Shown one piece after another: positions 11,924 to 26,000 of a stretch of DNA of 64,000 bases (the first letter of the stretch is position 1; each line of letters opens with the position of its first letter). Origin of the DNA: Batrachochytrium dendrobatidis JAM81 (lineage: Eukaryota; Chytridiomycota; Chytridiomycetes; Rhizophydiales); the NCBI RefSeq assembly GCF_000203795.2, contig NW_006281103.1:408795-472794 (forward strand), in the 5' to 3' direction. The notes under the pieces were generated by a model, which saw only the letters and a program-made list of their open reading frames with translations, was not told where the DNA came from and searched no databases. The translations under genes were made by a program, and so were the position numbers.

Positions 11924-12279
11924 TGATTGTAGATTGGCATGGTGTGTGATGGTGTCGAATGCAAATAGCGTTGGGCAGTTCATATTGTCTAGGCTTTCAT
12001 TGTGTGTATTGATATAAAATATACAAAGTAGTTGAAATTCAGTATGCACTATACGATGCACTTTTTTGGATAAACAACAGTTGATAAGCCAGCTCGTGAA
12101 TTAAACTTTTTGTATTCAAACTCTAAATACCAACAATAATAAAACGGAATCAACATTAAATTCCTAGACTTTTCCGACCGACTGAGTTACCGAGCTCAGT
12201 AATAATTTATCAAGGATTCAACCAAACTTCATTTGCATAAAAAATGCGAATCCAAGCATGTACATGTCGATTGTCAAAT

Positions 12280-13863
12280 CTAATGAGTAGACAAAAATTC
12301 CTTGATAGAAAATTCGTCATGACCAGGCTTTTTAAGAATTACACCTCGTTCAGTAACAATAGCGGAGATGAGTGATGCAGGCGTAACCTATACATATTCA
12401 TGTAGATACATTTCAGTAGTTTAGACGCTATAAATAAACTTGAATACAATGACAAATCATGTGTTTTTACATCAAAGGCAGGATTCCAGATATCAATACC
12501 GCGAGCAGCAATTTCTATCAAAGTGGTGGTCATGCTCTCGTTAAACTGATGCTCTTTGACATTGGCCTCATCGTCCAGAGTTTTACCACGAATATGAGTG
12601 ACTTCAAGAGCAGATCGTTGCTCGATTTCAATGGCTTCGCCATTTTGAGTTTCGAGATCGATTGAAGTGGAAGGAGCAGCCACGATGAACAAAGCATTGT
12701 GGTACTTGGCAATGATAGCCAGCTGGTAAGTTCCAATCTTGTTTGCAGTATCTCCATTGGCAGCCACTCTATTAAAAGTGTTTAAATTGTACTGTTAGAT
12801 CTGAAACTGCTCATTAGTGAATTGCAATCTCAAACACATACCTGTCAGCACCAACGACAATGGCAGCAATGCTCTTTTCCCTTAACAATGCAGAGGCCAT
12901 GCTGTCGCATACAAGCGTGGAGGGAATCTGTTCATAGACAAGCTCATATGCAGTTAAACGAGCGCCTTGATTGTATGGTCTGGTTTCCGTGCAAAAGGCA
13001 TGATCAAGCTTGTCGCGAGAGTGCAGCTCACGAACGATACCAAGAGCAGTGCCCTACAAGATGCCACATGAATAAATGATATCGAATCTACTCAATCCAA
13101 ATGCAAGAATTTCTTACCCATCCAGCAGTAGCAAGACTTCCAGTATTGCAATGAGTCAACACTCTGACCTTGGATCCTTGATGCTTCACTGCATGATCCT
13201 GAATAAACTGGGCACCAAACCTGCCAATATTCATATTGTCTTGAATGTCCTGTTGAAGCATGGCTTCAGCAGTATCCATGTATGCCTTTACAATAACAGC
13301 AATTGGATTATCAACTAGATCTTTAGCTGCTTTCGTGGCAGCATCCTGAACAGTACGTAGTAAACGATCGGCAGCTTCAAATAAATTCACAGCTGTTGGA
13401 CGAGATGTTTTGAGTAGAGTGAGACGATCACTGATAAAATCGACAGCATCTTGTGGTGTCTTGAATGCAGCAGATGATCGATGAGTGGTTTCGCTGTGGA
13501 GTTCAACAGCAAGTGACAAGGCAGCAACAATGGCAATCGCAGGTGCACCTCTGACCTACAGGATCATATTTCAAGATCAGCAATGACGAGTCTTGACATG
13601 AGATTCAATAATGAATGCTTACTTTCATAGTCTTGATGGCATTATATCCATCATGAGCAGTTTTGATGGTTTCATAAACAGATTCAAATGGTAGAATTAA
13701 CTGGTCAAGAATATCCAAATGTCCTATTAGTGCATTCAAGCAGGTTTCCAATGTGAATTGCACGAATTAGTTTCTAGTTATTGTTCAATAGAATCTAATA
13801 CAATTCAGTTGCATTCACACCTCTACTGTACTTGATGGCTTGCAGAGTAGGAGTAGATGTCAT
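12280..13863 (-). CDS. MRI1: methylthioribose-1-phosphate isomerase
   Basis: Six exons: 13821-13863, 13623-13723, 13118-13555, 12842-13053, 12471-12768, 12280-12387; 1200 nt, 399 residues. It converts 5-methylthioribose-1-phosphate to the ribulose form in the methionine salvage pathway. Motifs run the full MtnA order: [35 protein letters not shown], a [18 protein letters not shown] loop with the catalytic Cys, [34 protein letters not shown] with the catalytic Asp, and NPAFDVTP. The eIF2B-alpha fold is shared with initiation factor subunits, but the catalytic Cys and Asp mark the isomerase. The length matches fungal Mri1. Confidence 0.95.
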
Positions 13864-14450
13864 TGTATTGCAGTTGCTCATGGCTAGCGACAATAGGAAT
13901 GAGAACGGAAGGAAAAATCAAAAATAAATTATCGGCAATTGGCATTCTTGATGTTCTCGTATTGGTAGATTCTTGGTTTGAATGGCATGAGAATCTGTTG
14001 CTTGTATCTCATATATCACGACGACAATCTGACTTGAATGGTTTACTACTTTTTTCGATTAAATATAAGACAATACTCATCTGGTTTTATTCTGACACGA
14101 TATTCAATGCTCATTTGGTTTACATTAACTGGAAACTCTTGTTTCCGAAATACTTCAACCACGGCCTGCTTATCTTGTCAGAATGTCTATGAAACATGAT
14201 AAAATTGTATTGTTTAAATATTCTCATTCCACTGTTTTCAATTATTTTTAAACAAGGTAATAAACTGTTTATAATGTAATCAACACAACAGTGCATAAAG
14301 ACAAAGCGAATCCGAATGGATTTCTAATCGAATTTTATGCAATAATAAACCGGTCTACACCGTAAAATAAAGCGTGATTACAATATCTACAGTCTAGCTG
14401 GTATATTTGTCTGTTTGGCAAGCTTGCAATTCGTTTTTGCATTGTATGCG
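13864..14450. other. intergenic, between divergent MRI1 and VTT gene
   Basis: No gene is supported in these 587 bp. An open frame of about 110 codons on the plus strand overlaps the MRI1 start and has no recognisable motif. Both neighbouring promoters should lie here; no clear TATA box or repeat was identified. Confidence 0.4.
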
Positions 14451-15783
14451 ATGATGTCCAATCCTGTGTCGCATGCTTACTCCATTCCACTACCTGTTAG
14501 CTCGGTTGGCCTAGTACGTTGTTTAGTTTGCCATATATTATTTTATTCGAGTTTTTGATAGAAATATGGCTTATACATAATGCTGGATGCATCAATCACA
14601 TTCCTTCCATCAACTAGTATATTCAAATATACGAAATAAAATTCGTTTTATAGATTATTCTAATACACTGCTATGATTTGTATTTCTGATATGTGCTGAA
14701 TTCTACAAATCAATTTCTTTCTGGATTGCAGAGACCGTATGCCCATCACAATTCAGCACATGTTGCAACCCTTCCACTCTTACAGATCATCATCCGAATT
14801 CTTCAACTCTCTGCAATCATCATTGTATGGATGTTTATCATATGGAAGCTTGCTCTGATTTTGCCCACTACTGATCATCCTATTCACATTCCACATTCAT
14901 TGGCGGATCTCAAACTATTGGCAGCTACTCTGTATGTGTAATATGCTGACAAATGGTGATCTATGCGAGCTGAATGAACTCTAACCTCTGCCAACATGTG
15001 TTATCATTTGGAAACAGTAAAGTATATTCTAGCTCGCATTTCATCTACGTGTTGGTTTTATTCTGCGCAGTGTTTTTATTTAAACAATCTTTTGGAGTGC
15101 CTGGGTCTGCTCTCTTGGTAATCATTATGCTTTCCGTGTTTACTTTATTCAAACCATTGCATTTGCGTTTGGTAAAGTGTGGATTTTAAAAACACTATTG
15201 GACATCATTTAAACTTTGTATTGAATTATAGAACGTTTTGGCTGGGGCACTATACGGGTATCCAGCCATTATACTCATATCTGTTTTGGCAGCAATCGGG
15301 TCGACAATTGGATATCTTTTATCCAAACACATTATAGGCACAGTTATATTTGGAAACCTCATTAGCAGAAGTCGAATCCTAAGTTGGCGTATGGCCGTTG
15401 ATGAACACAGAGATAATATGTTACCTTATATGATATCAATTCGAACAATGCCTGTTGTGCCTGGTTGGTTTGTGAATCTGGCCAGTCCATTTGTAGGCGT
15501 TCCGATCGGCACGTTCTTTACTTCAACTGCAATAGGTGAGTATAGAATTTCAATTGGCTTGCAGCGTATGTGTTTAATGTTGACTTGTTTTTACATAGGC
15601 CTTGTACCGTTTCATTATATCTGTGTTCAAGCTGCGCATACATTATCCACACTAGAATCCATGGCAGGTATTTTCAGCATATGGACAGTTTTGCAACTAT
15701 TCATGATCACTGCGGTGATTATTGTTCCCGTAGTTTTCAAGAAACGATTGGCAAAGCTCTATAGAAAAATTACTAGCTATTAG
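14451..15783 (+). CDS. TMEM41/VTT-domain membrane protein (putative scramblase)
   Basis: Five exons: 14451-14513, 14732-14931, 15033-15117, 15232-15535, 15599-15783; 837 nt, 278 residues. VTT (DedA-superfamily) proteins such as TMEM41B are ER phospholipid scramblases involved in autophagy and lipid transport. The VTT core is clear: FGVPGSALL, then NVLAGALYGYPAIIL, a Gly-rich GSTIGYLLSK reentrant-loop segment, RTMPVVPGWFVNLASPFVGV, and TSTAIGLVPFHYICV. Several membrane segments flank it. Reading through the intron after GSALL would add hydrophobic residues out of register with the family; splicing gives exact spacing. I cannot tell TMEM41A-like from TMEM41B-like. Confidence 0.85.
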
Positions 15784-16299
15784 GGTCAAGAATATCGCTG
15801 GAGACGGGCACAAGAGCTACTTTGCATATCTAATGCTAGATGTCTAGTGCAATGAATATTACACTAGTCAGCTTGATTGCCCATTTAAATCAAATCTAAT
15901 GTACTATCGGTTTCAGAATTATTCACCATGTATTTAACGTATATTTTAAAACAAGTTTCAGTTTAAATAAAAAATACTGGCTGTTTTTCGAACGCATTCC
16001 AGCTTGATTGCATGTCCATCCGCAGTAAACCCAAACAGTTCTGATGTGATAGGAATTGTTAAACTAGTATATATTGCAAGATATTTATAGTGTGATGACA
16101 AGGTAATTTGAACTGCACGCAAATCAAAAGGCTTCATTTATAACAGTGAAAAAGGCATGATAGGCTTCAATGTTGAACCAAACTTCCTAGACAACAGGGT
16201 ATTCCAATGAATCTTATACGTGTTTAGATAGTCATGGTGCAAGAATAATCAATATAAAAGTTTGAATCAGAAGCGGAAAGTATGCTGGTAGAATAGCGA
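15784..16299. other. gap between converging genes, nothing seen
   Basis: About 516 bp between the stop of the VTT gene (+) and the stop of p23 (-). AT-rich; no open frame with protein character, no RNA gene and no repeat identified. It should contain both 3' untranslated regions. Confidence 0.4.
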
Positions 16300-17185
16300 T
16301 CAAGCCTTGATATCTTTCTCGTCCTCTGCAAGTTCCTCGTCATCCGAGTCTTCAAAGGTCTATTATCAGAATTCAAAACATAGTGATAATTGGTAAGTTG
16401 AAACAAAACAATATAAATTAATCCAGGAGTAGATTGATATAAAGATTGAGCATTAACACTCAAACTTACCGGCATACCGCCAGCACCGCCACCAGCACCA
16501 CCAGCCTGTGCAAACATTTTGAGCATCTCTTCATTCATTCCGCCCATGCCTGGAGGAGCATCCATGGCAGCCTCGACAGGTTCAGGATCATCAAAAGTAT
16601 CATCAACGAATTTGGAAAAGTCGGTTTTCAACCAGGGGAGTTTTACAGAAGCCTTTTGCAAACGGGGCCAAAAGCGATCGTTGGTATTCTCCTTTTCAAC
16701 GACAAGAGAGATGGATCTATTTGTGATGGTTTCGTGCCACGACTAAAGCCAAATTGATTGAATTAGTATGCGGACAGATCAAAAATGCAACAATGTCAAG
16801 CACATCAATATAGTTACATCAGACTTGACAGTGGAAAACAAGTCCAGATGGAATCCGTATGTCTGACCACCAACAACAGCCTCAAAAGTAAGACTATCAG
16901 CAGACTTGGTAATGACGGGGGATTGAACATCAACAAGTCTAATGGTAAGAAACACAGACTTTCTGTCCTGTGCCCACATCACTTCAGGAGCACGAGTGAT
17001 AGTTCTAAATATATAAAGATAGAATTAGCATATGCCAGCAAGTCGAGATTGGCGATATTGAGGAGTAGATCAAGATTGGTTGAAATTAGATCAAGAGATT
17101 GCTGTAGCTGAACAAAGTCTATATTTATTAAAAGTAAGATATTACACAGTACAAGTTTAATAAGATCATACCCAGTACTCATCAT
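16300..17185 (-). CDS. SBA1: Hsp90 co-chaperone p23/Sba1
   Basis: Four exons: 17172-17185, 16818-17004, 16470-16742, 16300-16359; 534 nt, 177 residues. p23 binds ATP-bound Hsp90 through its CS domain and stabilises client complexes. The CS domain begins TRAPEVMWAQDRKSVFLTI and includes LTFEAVVGGQTYGFHLDL and NDRFWPRLQKASVKLPWLK, the family signature. A Gly-rich, Met-rich linker (GGAGGGAGGMP) precedes an acidic tail, TFEDSDDEELAEDE, typical of p23. The first coding exon is only 14 nt (two Met codons at 17185 and 17182). Divergent from NCA2. Confidence 0.93.
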
Positions 17186-17315
17186 AGCCAAAAGATTCAA
17201 TAGAAGTTGAAGGAAGAAACAGAATTTGCAGAGCGGAAGAAAACAGTAATTGATGGTTGAACTGTATATATAATGGTTGAGCTTTATATATACAGTTCAG
17301 ACTCTATATCTGCTT
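17186..17315. promoter_or_regulatory. shared divergent promoter, p23 / NCA2
   Basis: 130 bp between start codons, containing repeated TATATA runs at about 17264-17291 (GTATATATAATGG, TTTATATATACAG) that could act as TATA elements for either gene. Confidence 0.45.
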
Positions 17316-19926
17316 ATGTTTGAATTCAAATCAAAATTTGTGGTTTTACTAGCCATGACAATCACTGGATCTACTAATAAAACAACCCTTCCTGTTGGCA
17401 CCGCTCCATTCTTTGTTAGTGAACAACTTCGGTCTACTCTTTCTGTCATTGACAATGCTTTCCATATTCATCGTCCCGATAAACACTCTCTTACCGCTTT
17501 GTTTGGCTCAGCTGTCTTGAATTCGCCTGTCAATTCATTTCAGGATAGTTTGAATGCTTCCACTCTTCATTCTGTTTCAGCCCAAGTGATTTGGGATGCC
17601 ATCAATTCCCCTTTTTTTGGAGAAACTGCTTCGAATATGCAAAGACGATCTTCTAGTCTTCAAGCAGCCACTCGAAATATTCAAACTACTTTGGCTGGTC
17701 CATTGAAATGCATTCTTGAACATAAATCTGGCCAAGATTACAACAGTAAGACTGGATCGTATACTCCTCTTGGTCATACCGATGATAATTCGACAAGCGC
17801 TTCCATGGATATTGCCCATTTGGTAGTGCTATCAAAAGCACTTGCTACCATCAAGGCACTTACACTTCAAGAGCTACTTGATGATGTCCATCCATTATCT
17901 AACGAGATTTCGTATTGGGAACAGCGCGAATCTTCTAGATGGTCACTGGCATTTTATATTCTACAAACCCTTCCTAGACAGCTATTTGATGGAATATGCA
18001 TCCTGTTTTCTACTGTTTTTAAGAGAGCTGGCTCGGGGTTATTCAAACACACCAACGCGTTGCCAGATCTGTCTAGCGCGGATTCAGATCTTGCCGGTTC
18101 TACTTCACATAGTGCTTTTAGTCTTTTTCAACTTTCGCAATCATTTTCATTGGGACTATCTCTTCGATTAAAACCACTTTCCTGGATTGATATGGCCAAA
18201 CGAGAAATGTCCGTCAAACGAGAACGACTAATGAATGCTCAGCTCTGGCAAGCACAGTGTCTTGGTGTTCTTATTCGTAGTAATATCAACAGTGTATTTC
18301 AGCCCGATCTTTATTCTTCCAATATATCTTGCTCCATGGTTGCAGTTGGATCTACAAGAGCCAAGGGCAAGTCTCGCAATATTGGAAAGCTGATTAAATA
18401 TTTTGCTTCCAAGAAACCTGACTCGAATAGTTCGAGTAGTAGCAATACAGAAAATACTACCGAATTAAAAAAGACTCTTTCTGCCAATGTTTCTAGAGAA
18501 ATTTCTGCAATTGGTGCAGTTGTGAATGCTCTTTCTAAAATGGGCCAAGATATTCCAGCTTCTGACGAGTTTCTGCCGCTCCATATTGGTCTGTATTTGA
18601 CAGCTATTTGAAAATTGATTTATAGTTTAAACCACTGATTATTTATTCTGATTTGATACATCTTGTAGATATTGGACCAGATCGACCCTCTGCCAGTATT
18701 AAATCAATGTATACGGATACTCTGGTATTGACTGAAACTCTCAAGACTATGGCACGACAGTCTAGTGAACTGGTGGAAAAACTGGGACGGCCATCACTGC
18801 TACTTCGAGTCTGGTTGCCCACTTTTATTACTGCTCTAGGTGGTATAGTTGTACTTCGATCTGCTTCTCCTAGAGAGATTTTTGAATTTTTCAAAACCAC
18901 CTGCATGAACATGTGGGAGTATGGTAGTGACTTTGTCACCAATTGGATTGTCCAGCCATTGGAGAATGTTCTCAAAACAATTAGACACGATGAGGCTCAA
19001 TTGGCATTGTTGGGATCAGAGAGTTTGGCCTCTGACTTGGATGTAAGTATTTATAATGTGATTGATTCAAGTACGTTTTGAAAGGTCTTTGACTGAATAG
19101 TTGAATGTAAACCTCAAGTCATTGGAAAGAATGGTGATTGAGTTTGCTCGCGATCACGGCGAATTGGATGCAACTCGTCTTAAGGAGATTGGCGGCCGCG
19201 TTCGACTTGGAGATCTTACAGCAGTTCTTCAGAGTTATGAGGTAGACATAAAGCAGCCTTTAAAAAACATTATTGCAGGTAAGCTGACGCGTCGGCCACC
19301 AAGTACTTTTGATATCAACCATAGTATATCAATACGACTAATTTTAAATATGAATTTTAGGAGACTTGATTCGATCTCTGCTTATACAAATTCAAAAGAC
19401 TAAAGTGGATGGCGAGTTAGCAGTGTCAGTTTTAGATAAGCTGCTAAAATCCAACGAGCTCAACTTTGCGTTTTTAGCTGTCATGCCTACACTGCTGATT
19501 ACATATGTAGGTATTGGATGGTTGCGTCATGTATTGACGCCTCAGCCAGTTGCTAGTTCCAACGTAGTACAATCTATGAAACGGAGTTTAAGGTATGTTT
19601 ACATGTCATCTATAACTTGTGCTGTGAAGGTACTGATTTATATTTATTTGATCTGTTTTTTGGTGTATAGAAACATTGAACGAATTTTCAACCAAATGGA
19701 TCTGGAACAAGAACCAAGCGAAGTATCCATTTCATTTGGACTTTTATTGTGTGAAACGTGTACTTTGCATGAGTGTGCAATGGCTTTGCCGAGATCGATG
19801 GGAGGTGGATCTACACTTGTGCAAGACATAGGAGATTTGGAAAACATTGTTGTGTTTCAACAAGAAGTGTCTAAAGCAGGCATGGCAGTATTGGCACGAA
19901 TTTGGCGAACTAATCTGTCATTATAG
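17316..19926 (+). CDS. NCA2: NCA2-family mitochondrial protein (ATP synthase regulation)
   Basis: Five exons: 17316-18588, 18669-19042, 19101-19278, 19361-19592, 19671-19926; 2313 nt, 770 residues. Yeast Nca2 is an inner-membrane protein needed for correct expression of mitochondrial ATP6/ATP8. Family features in order: WEQRESSRWSLAFYILQTLP, SWIDMAKREMSVKRERLMNA, a membrane segment (LRVWLPTFITALGGIVVL), GDLIRSLLIQIQKTKVDGE, a second membrane segment (FAFLAVMPTLLITYVGIGWL) and a C-terminal domain with SFGLLLCETCTLHECAMALP. The first donor (GTCTGT) is weak but is the only one that keeps frame. The first ATG in frame is used; another lies 45 nt downstream. Confidence 0.9.
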
Positions 19927-20030
19927 CTTGATTAAACCAAGTGAAACCATATATAATAAAGAGCAAGTCGGAGTTTAACCAGAGGATTCCTAGTTCGATC
20001 TGATTATTACAACTATTATAATAGGATATA

Positions 20031-23000
20031 ATGCATGTGGATAACACCATTTTCTATGAAAAGCAGCCATACCACACTGTAGATATTGCTGCTCGTCCGC
20101 CAATACAATCAGCAAACATCAGTATCCGTCCTATGGGTGGATTAGTACGTCCGTTAATGGTGGACATGAATAGTATTACTAGCAATGCTAGCAGTAAAGT
20201 CATTCAGAACCCATCTGAACTGTCTATCAGCCAGCAGGACAGTGTAGCAGTCCGAGAGCGTCACATCATTCCTGCCAGTAGAACACCTGCACCCACTCCA
20301 GATGCCATGAGCAGGTTTAGAGCGACATCAAAGCTGCTCTTCACCCCAACAGGACGCAGACAGTCGTCGACAACTACTCATCAGTCCAGTCTGCTACTCA
20401 CCAAACCTCGAACAGCAGCAGTCCACCAACCAGACTCGACTGTTGCCATTAAAGTATGTTCAAGAATCAATAAACATGCAAGTTGTATCGTAAACTTACT
20501 AATATTCAACTGTAGATATCCAACACTCTTGTCCGAACAAGCCAGACTGTCATCAATCCTCGCTTTTCAGACTCTTTGGACATTCCTTCTTGTTCATTAC
20601 ATCGACACAAAGTGCGCAAGGTTGCAACACTCACCGCACCAACTGAATTCCGTCATCATTCCATTCACAAGAAACCCAACTCGGTCAAGTCAAAAAAACC
20701 TTGTGTGGAAAACCTTGACTCGACCATTCTTTTAACCCAACCAACTGCTTGCTCAAATCCAACTGTTCAACCGATTGCTACGCATCCCAAATCTCTTGTA
20801 GTCACTAAACCAGATCCAGCCAAGTTGGAGTATTTTCAATCACTTTTACGCGATCACCAGCAAACTCGACACACTTTTACATTACCATCACATCATGTTA
20901 AAAACAAATCTCTAGCAAAACCCTCAAGTGTTGCTGCTCATGATTCCTCAGCAGCTAAAAAACAAAACCTTTTTTCATCAGGCATTCACAATGAAAACAT
21001 AAAGGAAAATATATCTTCAACTCTGCACAATCATCCATCACTTGCAGTTACTCAAAAAAATATAGACCGATCTGCAGAGATACGTGATTACATTAAAGCA
21101 AAAAGGCGAAAAGAAATGGAAAAAACTGAGCAGGCTGCTTTAAAAGAAAAAGAAAGACAAGAGAGCATCGCAAGCAAGCTGAAACGGCTAGATACAGTCA
21201 GAATGAAGCAAAGGCAAACCATCTCCAAACGCACTGATAAAACTCTAGTGTTCCAGTCTGCAGCGTATCAAAATTCACAAAACACTGAAAATGATACTGG
21301 CCACAGCAATAAACTTGGTTTGGTTTCAAAGGCTGTATCTGATGAAAAGTCTTCTGAAAAAGATGAGTTTGATAAACCACTGCCTTGTATGGATAATCAT
21401 CTGTTTACAGCTTTAAAATCAGATACACCACCAAAAAACCCAGTTTTTGACACGATATCCTCGGCAGTAAAGCTTATCGAACATTCAGAAAAACAAGTCA
21501 TCTCGCCTGATAATCTGGGTTCTATAGTTTTACCCAATACACAGCTTCCATTACCAACTCTGCCCTTGACTCCACCAGTTGCACAACCAGCATCGTCAAG
21601 TAGCATTGCGCATTTATCCGATGGTATTACTTTTACTCAGCAGACATCACTACGACAGACTTTGCCTACTTCATCGCTTCAGCTTGAACCTCACTCGCAG
21701 GTTGATCCATCGCAAATACTAGTCATGCAACAACTCATTCAAAATATGGAGGCTCTTCAAGATCGTATTCAACAGCAAATAAACCAATCTCGTATGGCTG
21801 ATTTACATTCTTATGACTCGACTTCAGAAAGCGCATCTTTTATTTCACAACCAATTGTATCTACTTGTGTCACTTCCACAATAGATTCAGCCCATATTTT
21901 GGATGAAATTGTGATTGCTGCAAAATCGAGTCCAATAAAAGACACAGCAAAAGATTTGAGCTCCACTATAAAAGCTGCAAAGCCAGTAGTTGATAATGGT
22001 GCAAACTTTGTTGGTGTAGAAAGCCTTGCAGCATATTCACGTCAGAGTCTAAATCGTATACGGCGTAACCAGGCTGCTTTTGTTATCCAAACATTCTTCA
22101 GGCGCTATGGCGGATTAGCAGCTAAAAAACGAATACTGGCGAATACTAAACCTTTTTGTTTTTCAAACCAAGTTTCAGCGACTTCCTACGTGGATACTGC
22201 CTGTATTTCCGATATTTCACAAACTCCCATCAAGCATCCAGCCGCGACATTTGAGACTGCCAAAATGGAAACAGTACCATTTATAGAATCGTCTGAAAAG
22301 CATTCAATTGAAAAAGTACATGCATCTATTGAGCACACTCCAGCTGAAAATACCGTCGCGAAACTTGATACTGTCAAAGATACCCCACCCAATTCTCCTT
22401 CTACCATGTCAATACTCATTTCACCAGCTCAATCTTTTCAACAATCAGTCAGTCTAGAACCAGACTGCAAGCAGAAGGAGTCAGATTTAAATGAGTTTAA
22501 GTTGCTATTTCGGCAAGTGGCATCTTCAGATCAGTGCAGCATTGTCAATATTTTTGCACGCAAATTACATTTGGAATCTATTGCTTTACCTGATGCAAAG
22601 AGTGAAATAGATGACTCTAAATTAAAATCAGAACCAGTATGCACTGTTTCAGATCAAGTAATTCCACCACAGCCAATACAGCCGGTTACTCCAATTCAAG
22701 CCCCTGCTCAGCTAATCGGAGAATTTGAAATATCGCCAGAACCTTTGGGTAAAATTATAAAAGATATTCCTACTTCTGTTTCATTGCCTTTGACAACCAC
22801 ACTTTTTGAATGCTTAAACCCAGCAGTCATTAGTGAGCAAATTATTACCAAAAAACTTGAAAATCCAGTAGAATCAGATTGTATTACGACAGACCACCCA
22901 TTACAAAATCAGCTGTCGCAGCATGATCAACAAGGACATCTTGAAGATTTCAAATCCGAGTATTCCGAAGTGTTTGAAGGTTTTGACAGCACGCATACTT

Positions 23001-26000
23001 TGTCCTCGAATATTGAATCTCCATCATTGTCATCGTCAAAACTTTTAGATTCAAAACATCAATTCCAAGAATCCTATCCACAATTACCCGAGACTAAAGC
23101 CAGATATCCAGAAAATCAAACCACACACTTGCACGACTATGGTAGTTTTCATCCCACTCGCCGTTTTTCAGACACTAAAGATTCTTTCATGAACCATCCT
23201 AATGGCTGGCTTAGTCCAACCTCACTTTCTCGAAAATTTGAAGCAGATCTTCAACTTTATTCTGCTATTCACGATGCGCATATCCAGTATACTGAAATGG
23301 ACAAGAATCATAGTGTTGCTAGAGCAAAAATTGAGTCTGCTGCTTTGGCACAAATGCTAACTGATCAACGTAAACAACACCAATTGGATTTAGAACGAGC
23401 AAGAAACGCCAAGCATGCTGCGTTAAGCACACGCAAAGTCGTTTCCGCCCATCATATGCCAAATACTACTCAGGGCAACAAAACGGATGTCCCATTTAAA
23501 CCTAGCGTATCGCCACAAATTGCAACTCAATATCAGACATACGATGAAGATTCATTTGCATCGGCTTTGTCTTTAGATGCCCCGGTTATAGCAACGAAAT
23601 CTGGCGTGCCAACAAGTGAGAGTGTATATCTTTCAGAAAAAGAAAACTCTGAATCAATCAATCAAGTCATTGACCAAGCTGTTTCTACCCCTAAGCATGA
23701 AACAAGTATATCCGAGGTATGTTGAATTAAAATTTCGATACTGGATAAATGTTTCCATCTTTGACGGATTGGATCTGATTTATTTTTTGTTGTTAGTTTA
23801 TCGAGGATCTATCGTCACATTTTTCTGTGAAAATTAAAACTGATGAAACAAAGGATGCTTTGGAAAATGTTGCATCAAATACTCGACATACACAAGCAGC
23901 CAATCAAAATGCAGACGTCACTCCGTCATGGCAAAGCCAATTTGAGCATGCCATTCTACAAAAACTTGATCAGGACAAGGTTCAAATAGAAAGCTTGAAA
24001 CAAATTATTCTTTCTGGCAAGTTGAAAAATAAGCCCAAGACAAAAAGCCCTACTAGAAAATCACACAGTAAAAAAACTGTAAAGAACCCAAAAAGTCCAC
24101 GTACAGCCTCGTCAAACTTGAAAGAAGAAACACCTTTTAAACAAAAACACAAGTCTATCCAACCATCAATAGATTTAATTGATGATGATATATTATCAGC
24201 ATCTAACGCGTTTTCCTCTCATAGCACGCGCTCCATTTCAGAAGCCATATTAGAGGATATTTCCGTGAATGCATCTGTTTCTGAAATAATTTATCAGGAT
24301 GCCTTTAATTCGTTTGAAAGCTTTCATGAATCTACTGAAACTGGATCATCTACTCCACGTGTCAACAAACATGTTTCAGCCGTGTCTGATCTAAATCTAG
24401 TCTCATCTGGCACAGTCACTCCAATTCCAAAAACCATATCGTCTACAAGCAGTCTTACAGAACTTCAGCTAAAACTTGAAAACATAACACGCTCACTTGA
24501 TCCATCTTACCTAAAAAGGAAGGAAGAAAAATTGAGTGTAAGCCGCACGGCTGCTAACGAGCTAATAGTCAAACGAAAAGAGTTACAGGCGTGGGAAGCT
24601 CGACTAAAAGCAGAGCAAGATCATATTTCTCGTACACTTGACGAAGCATTTAAAGATATTGAGCCGTTTAAAGTTGCAACCAAATCTGCTGAAAGTGAGG
24701 GATTTCATCCAGTCAAATCATCTGCTAGGATACATACAGTGTCCAAATCTGAAAACATAGAACCGGCGCTATACAATAATATATCTACAAGCAATTCCAA
24801 GCACGTATCATTACAATCAAAACCAATAATTGTTGAAAGCATTGATAAGGATGTGTCGCACGAAGTTGATACATCACACTACGACTCTGTCCACGAAGAC
24901 TTTAGCGTATCATCAATTTACAACTCGGATTTTAAAATGTGCATTGACGGAACAAGTAATCTGTCCATACATAACTATTCGCACCAAAAAGAGAAAAAAT
25001 CACCTCGATCTGTTGTAGAAAGCATTCGTACATCTGATGGTATTTCTGAAATTGACGAAGCGATGGAAGAATTTGAAGACTATGACAAAAATGATTTATC
25101 CTTTGAACACAGTATTCAAAGTATTGTGTCAAACGCTATTGATACAGCCAAAAAAACGTTTCATCTTGATCGAGACGCGTCTAAATCTCCTGTAGCAGAA
25201 ATCAAGCCAGAATTGGTTAAATATGAACAGGATGAGTTTGATTCTATTGGTTCTACTAGCCACTCGGTGTCAAAAGAAATTAAAGTAGATATGGAACCGG
25301 AGCCTACCAAAATCAATATAGTACCTATTTCAAAATCGATTGCTCTTGTAGGGGCAGTTAAAGAAATAGAGCCGTGTGTGAATAATGCTGAATTGGTTGC
25401 TGCTGAACTGCGGATATCTATTTTAAACGACCAGCTTAAGAAAAAGCAGCAAGTGCTTCAGCTACTTTCAGAAAAGCGAGAAAATCTGCGAATAAAAACA
25501 TTACTGGAGACTGAAATGAGATTGCAACGCCAGATCGAGGTAATTTACATTTCAATCAATGATAACTTACTATGCTGCTAAAATTACTAATACATATTTC
25601 AATTTATGACTGTTGTACAGGAATTGGATACGGCCGCGGCTGCTTTTGAACTCGAACTAAATCAACCCGTTGAAGTACCAACGAATGTCACCACCTCTCT
25701 CATAAAAACACAGCCAGTATTAAAAACGGCAGTTTCTGATGCTATACCAGCATCTGCTGCTACAAAGCATGTACATATGTCAGCAGAGGCTTCTGTTGGG
25801 GGTTTTACCGAAAAATATATATTTTCACTGACAAACCCATCACTAATACAGCAATCAGCCGCACCAATTTTTGCAGAAACTACTTCATTGGCTGTTAATT
25901 TGCCAGTAGATGTAAAGCCCTTCAATACAGCGTATTCATACAACGAGGATTCATTTTCTGACATCTCGTCAATTCATCACGCGCCTTCATCTACTGTCTT

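Noticed and set aside
13857..14192. 111-codon plus-strand frame
   Set aside because: Overlaps the MRI1 start on the opposite strand, starts inside its first exon and has no recognisable features.
15118..15189. Hydrophobic continuation VIIMLSVFTLFKPL after GSALL
   Set aside because: Looks like a membrane segment, but it is intron sequence: the VTT family needs GSALL followed directly by the Gly-rich NVLAGALYG of the next exon.
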